Part shown: positions 61,107 to 64,000 of the stretch, piece by piece
Position numbering within the stretch: the stretch's first letter is position 1
Layout of the letters: each line of letters opens with the position of its first letter
DNA from: Taiwanofungus camphoratus
Taxonomy: Eukaryota > Basidiomycota > Agaricomycetes > Polyporales > Taiwanofungaceae
Length of the DNA: 64,000 nt
Assembly (NCBI GenBank): GCA_003999685.1
Contig: CP021220.1
Span: forward strand, 3,348,001 to 3,412,000
Direction of reading: 5' to 3'
The notes under the pieces: model-generated
Databases searched by the model: none
The model's input: only the letters and a program-made list of their open reading frames with translations
What the model was told of the DNA's origin: nothing
Program-made: the position numbers and the translations under genes

Positions 61107-61545
61107 GAGCGTATCTGCAAGGACCTAAGTGACTTTGAAAAATAATTAAGGGTGGAGCAACTTTGGATTAAGTGGGGCATCACTTTGAACTACGAATATC
61201 TCCGAGGCAGTCGGTGCTCAACGGTAACAGAGCATGCCCCCTGATACCTCTCCCGTCTGTCTGACTGTCAACTGGGTCCAGCGCATTATGATGAATGGAA
61301 ATTAATCATATAATTCAAACCAATGCATCTTGTTTAGAAATGGCTCCAAAATTTACTGTATTTCATTGACTCTATGGGGCATTTTAGCAGCCAGAGGGAT
61401 GGTCTGACCCATGTTCACTGGCGGGCCCCTGGTACCCCCTGTGCTTGGCTAATTTCACTTTGAATCAAGTGGAGCAAAACTTTGAACTAAGGAGCGCTCC
61501 ACTCTGCATTAAGCAAGCGAGACCTGGGTCCCTGCAGATACACTC
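61107..61545. mobile_element. MITE-like element, copy 1 (TA-flanked, about 439 bp)
   Basis: The left end GAGCGTATCTGCAAGGACCT (61107-61126) and the right end, read in reverse, GAGTGTATCTGCAGGGACCC, are imperfect inverted repeats. Both ends are bordered by TA (61105-61106 and 61546-61547), the target duplication of Tc1/mariner-type elements. The interior has no transposase frame but several copies of ACTTTGAA and GTGGAGC, also seen in copy 2. It should be non-autonomous. Confidence 0.75.
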
Positions 61546-63009
61546 TAATATCGCAGGACGGACTGCAAGACATGTTGGCCGGATGGGTTTAAATTGATAT
61601 AAAAACGATGAGGAACCATTGGCCGCTATCTTAAACAACATTATCTGACTCTACAGGATGCACGATCAAAGAAGTATGGCGCAGACTCAGGGTCGGACAG
61701 TCCTCTGTTTATGTACAGATCTCCGACTACAGTCACGATGATATACCATTTGAGAGCACATCGCATCTCTCATCATGTGGTGTCGAGAACTCTCTTGACA
61801 TGTCGCAAACACATCTGTCACTGTCCTTGCTCGTTCTGTGATCCACGAGGTGGCCCTCAGTATTCGAATTACTGAAGCACAAACAGCAAGTTCCCGGGCT
61901 TTCAATATCGTCTTGATTTGTTACAAGTTGACATTTTCTCACCTTATTCTGATGAACTAAACGGAGGCTCAATTAACTAGTGACACCATCAGCGCAGTCC
62001 GTCTCTAACACAGCCGCGTGTGTATCCTGCGTACGCTGTATACTGCTTCCTCGACATCAAGGTGTTTCCAAACCACCATCATCAGCTACTGCGGTTGCTT
62101 GCTCGGTCCTCAACGAGAAAGTTACAGGGCATGTTATTATATCGCTCCGTGGATCGTGCAGCAGCAATTTCATACAGCAAAATTCCTACGAATAAGTTAC
62201 TTCTTCGGAAATTTTCGATCCAAATGATCATTAGCGAAAGCATCTCTCCATCACCGTTAATACGTCTCAAGTAGACGCGCGCTATGTCGTCGATACTCTA
62301 ATATAGTCCGAACGTCCCTCCGGGTGCTAAGACATGTTTACGAGACAGGACAACGGTGTCTGATTGGCTTCTATGATTGCCTCCCACAAAAAATAACATG
62401 TACGTACCTGAAGTTCATCACCATGAATTGGTATGAAATATTCTTTCCGTCATATATCGGATGACTGCAAAGACGACTGTTCATTGTCCTCAACCAGATT
62501 TTCACCGCGCATTCTTGATAGGTCGAAACGTCAATATCAAGAAACCAGTTCGTATTTGGAAGGCAAGCTTGGGTATGGTCATAATTGCAGTCTATAGACT
62601 CAAAACCCACACCCAAGGAGCGACGTACTTGAAGAAAAATTCTACTCGAGGCTCATGCCGATTCCCTGAAAGATCATCACCAATTCAGCTAATACTGCCT
62701 CTGCTGCTGCAATACCTGGGAATAACCTTGGACAAAGAATCTTAGTTCTGAGGCTATTTTTACTCGTTCTTGTGTATTTGGGAAATAAGATGATGGTCTT
62801 CACATTCAGTCCATAAGCACAACGACGTTCCATTACTGTGCTTGCTGGTATAGTCGGCACATTCCCTCAGTCGGCACCTACCTCTAACTGGTCAAAAGCC
62901 CGTCTTTTTTATGGCTTTCGCAGATACCAAAACTTTATTGGTCGAGACCCTAAGTATGGACTGAGGGACTGAGGGGGTGTGCCAACTCTACTAGTAAGCG
63001 TACATAGTA

Positions 63010-63382
63010 GAGTGTATTTGCAGTGACCTAGGTCTCAACTTTGAACTCGAAGTGGAGCTTTTGATCCTCAAACTTGAACTCCAGTTGCTCTACTTGGTTC
63101 AAAGTATCGCTCATATGATTTAGTGGGTCTCAGGGGACAGGTTCACGTAAAGTACCACGTCGCATGTAATGGTACACTATTTACTGGGTCATAAGCTTCT
63201 TGTTGTAGTACGTTATGATAATATGATTGACTTAGAGCGCAACGCCTAGAGTGATGAGTATTAGGGGACCTACTCTGTCTGATGGTCCGATATCCGAACT
63301 TCAAACTTTCTGCTCCACTTGGTTCAAAGTGGAGCCCTCAAACTTCACTCAAAGTTAGACCTAGGTCTCTGCAAATACACTC
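63010..63382. mobile_element. MITE-like element, copy 2 (TA-flanked, about 373 bp)
   Basis: Left end GAGTGTATTTGCAGTGACCT and right end (reverse complement) GAGTGTATTTGCAGAGACCT match at 19 of 20 bases and continue as AGGTCT. TA flanks both ends (63008-63009 and 63383-63384). ACTTTGAAC/GTTCAAAGT and AGTGGAGC recur inside in both orientations. The ends are nearly perfect, so this copy is younger than copy 1. It ends about 110 bp before the uL1m start codon and may form part of its promoter. Confidence 0.82.
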
Positions 63383-63495
63383 TAGTATGCTGTTGAAGGC
63401 TGCTGTTTAGCACTCCGCGGTTTGGAACTCGGACCGGCAATTGCCGTTGGGTCTGACACCAGCATACAAGACTGTTTAGGAAGTCCTCTTCGACC

Positions 63496-64000
63496 ATGTC
63501 CTTGCTTGCGAATGTGAGGCTACGGTGCCGTCCGCACCATAGCTTTTTTATGCCCCTAGTATGTGTAGACATTACAATCTCTCTTGTGGCATATAACCTA
63601 TGTGAGAACTTCAGACGTGTACGCGCAGTCGGCAGTTCCACTGCAGTCAGATCGTCTTTGCGCGTCGGGAGAAGAAAGTTGCAGCTCCCTCGAAGAAACA
63701 GTTAGCTGCTAAAGCGCGGAAGAAGGGGTTAAAAGCTCGTAAGAGTATATATGACTCCGAGAAGATGACTTTGGAAGATGCAGTCGCAGTCCTACGGGTT
63801 AGTCCTCAACATCTCAGAAGTGTCTTATATTGAAAGTCGCTTGTACTTCCTAGGCTGTGGAAGTGGCATCCCCTAATGCCACTTATGAGCTTGTCGTGAA
63901 GACGGAGATGAAGAAGGGCACCACAATACCAAAAGGCCGCTTCAGCTTGCCTAGGGAAGCCAAGCAACAGAACCGAGATCGTATATTGGTGTTTGCAGAT
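63496..64000 (+). CDS. Mitochondrial ribosomal protein uL1m (3' end beyond window)
   Basis: Three exons are visible (63496-63558, 63615-63797, 63854 onward), together 131 codons in phase, then the window ends. The N-terminus (MSLLANVRLRCRPHHSFFMP, then LTCTRSRQFHCSQIVFARRE) is a mitochondrial presequence without acidic residues until the mature start. KKVAAPSKKQLAAKARKKGL is a basic linker, and YDSEKMTLEDAVAVLRAVEV, ASPNATYELVVKTEMKKGTT, IPKGRFSLPREAKQQNRDR and ILVFAD match bacterial-type L1 in mitochondrial form. It builds the L1 stalk that moves deacylated tRNA out of the mitoribosome E site. The start codon is the only ATG giving the presequence. Confidence 0.9.

Larger units (their letters stand above)
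60973..63495. other. Intergenic region with two MITE copies
   Basis: About 2.5 kb between mL40 and uL1m. Apart from the two inverted-repeat elements (listed separately), it contains only short open frames without domains. The segment 61600-62950 between the elements shows no recognisable content. Confidence 0.55.

Overview
The window comes from a filamentous basidiomycete, most likely a mushroom-forming Agaricomycete. The support is dense gene packing on both strands, spliceosomal introns of about 50-65 nt with GT...AG ends in nearly every gene, and the relatives of the encoded proteins: a fungal F-box family, Atg27, an Fcy-type permease, Zip2/SHOC1 and a TAF2 carrying bromodomains. No operons, CRISPR arrays, rRNA or tRNA genes were seen. 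Exon borders were worked out by hand by matching reading frame and splice phase. Where coding lengths are given they divide by three; a border may still be off by a few bases.

Left third (1-20.5 kb): the 3' part of a meiotic ZIP2/SHOC1-like gene (+), a Kelch protein (-), an F-box protein (-), a purine-cytosine permease (-), coatomer beta Sec26 (-), an RRM-less CSTF2-hinge protein (-), a CPYC glutaredoxin (-) and a NIF3-family protein (+) sharing a 139-bp divergent promoter, and the 49-kDa subunit of respiratory complex I (-).

Middle (20.7-40 kb): ATG27 (+), then a gene-poor stretch holding two paralogous bHLH transcription factors (+) on either side of a small four-pass membrane protein (+), with long non-coding flanks, CT-rich leaders and 12-bp palindromes. 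After that come tubulin cofactor A (+), Mediator Med11 (-) and a UBA/UIM protein with a ubiquitin-protease fold whose catalytic cysteine appears to be missing (+).

Right (40-64 kb): a very large TAF2 fused to three C-terminal bromodomains (-), divergent from LTV1 (+), then the PI3P 5-kinase Fab1 (-), COP9 signalosome subunit 2 (+), mitochondrial ribosomal protein mL40 (-), a 2.5-kb intergenic region with two related TA-flanked inverted-repeat elements (MITEs), and the 5' part of mitochondrial ribosomal protein uL1m (+), cut by the window end.

Most genes are conserved housekeeping genes with no shared pathway. The most interesting points are the apparently inactive USP28-like protein, the TAF2-triple-bromodomain fusion, the bHLH pair with matching stop-free introns inside the bHLH domain, several micro-exons of 5-16 nt, and a small two-copy MITE family.
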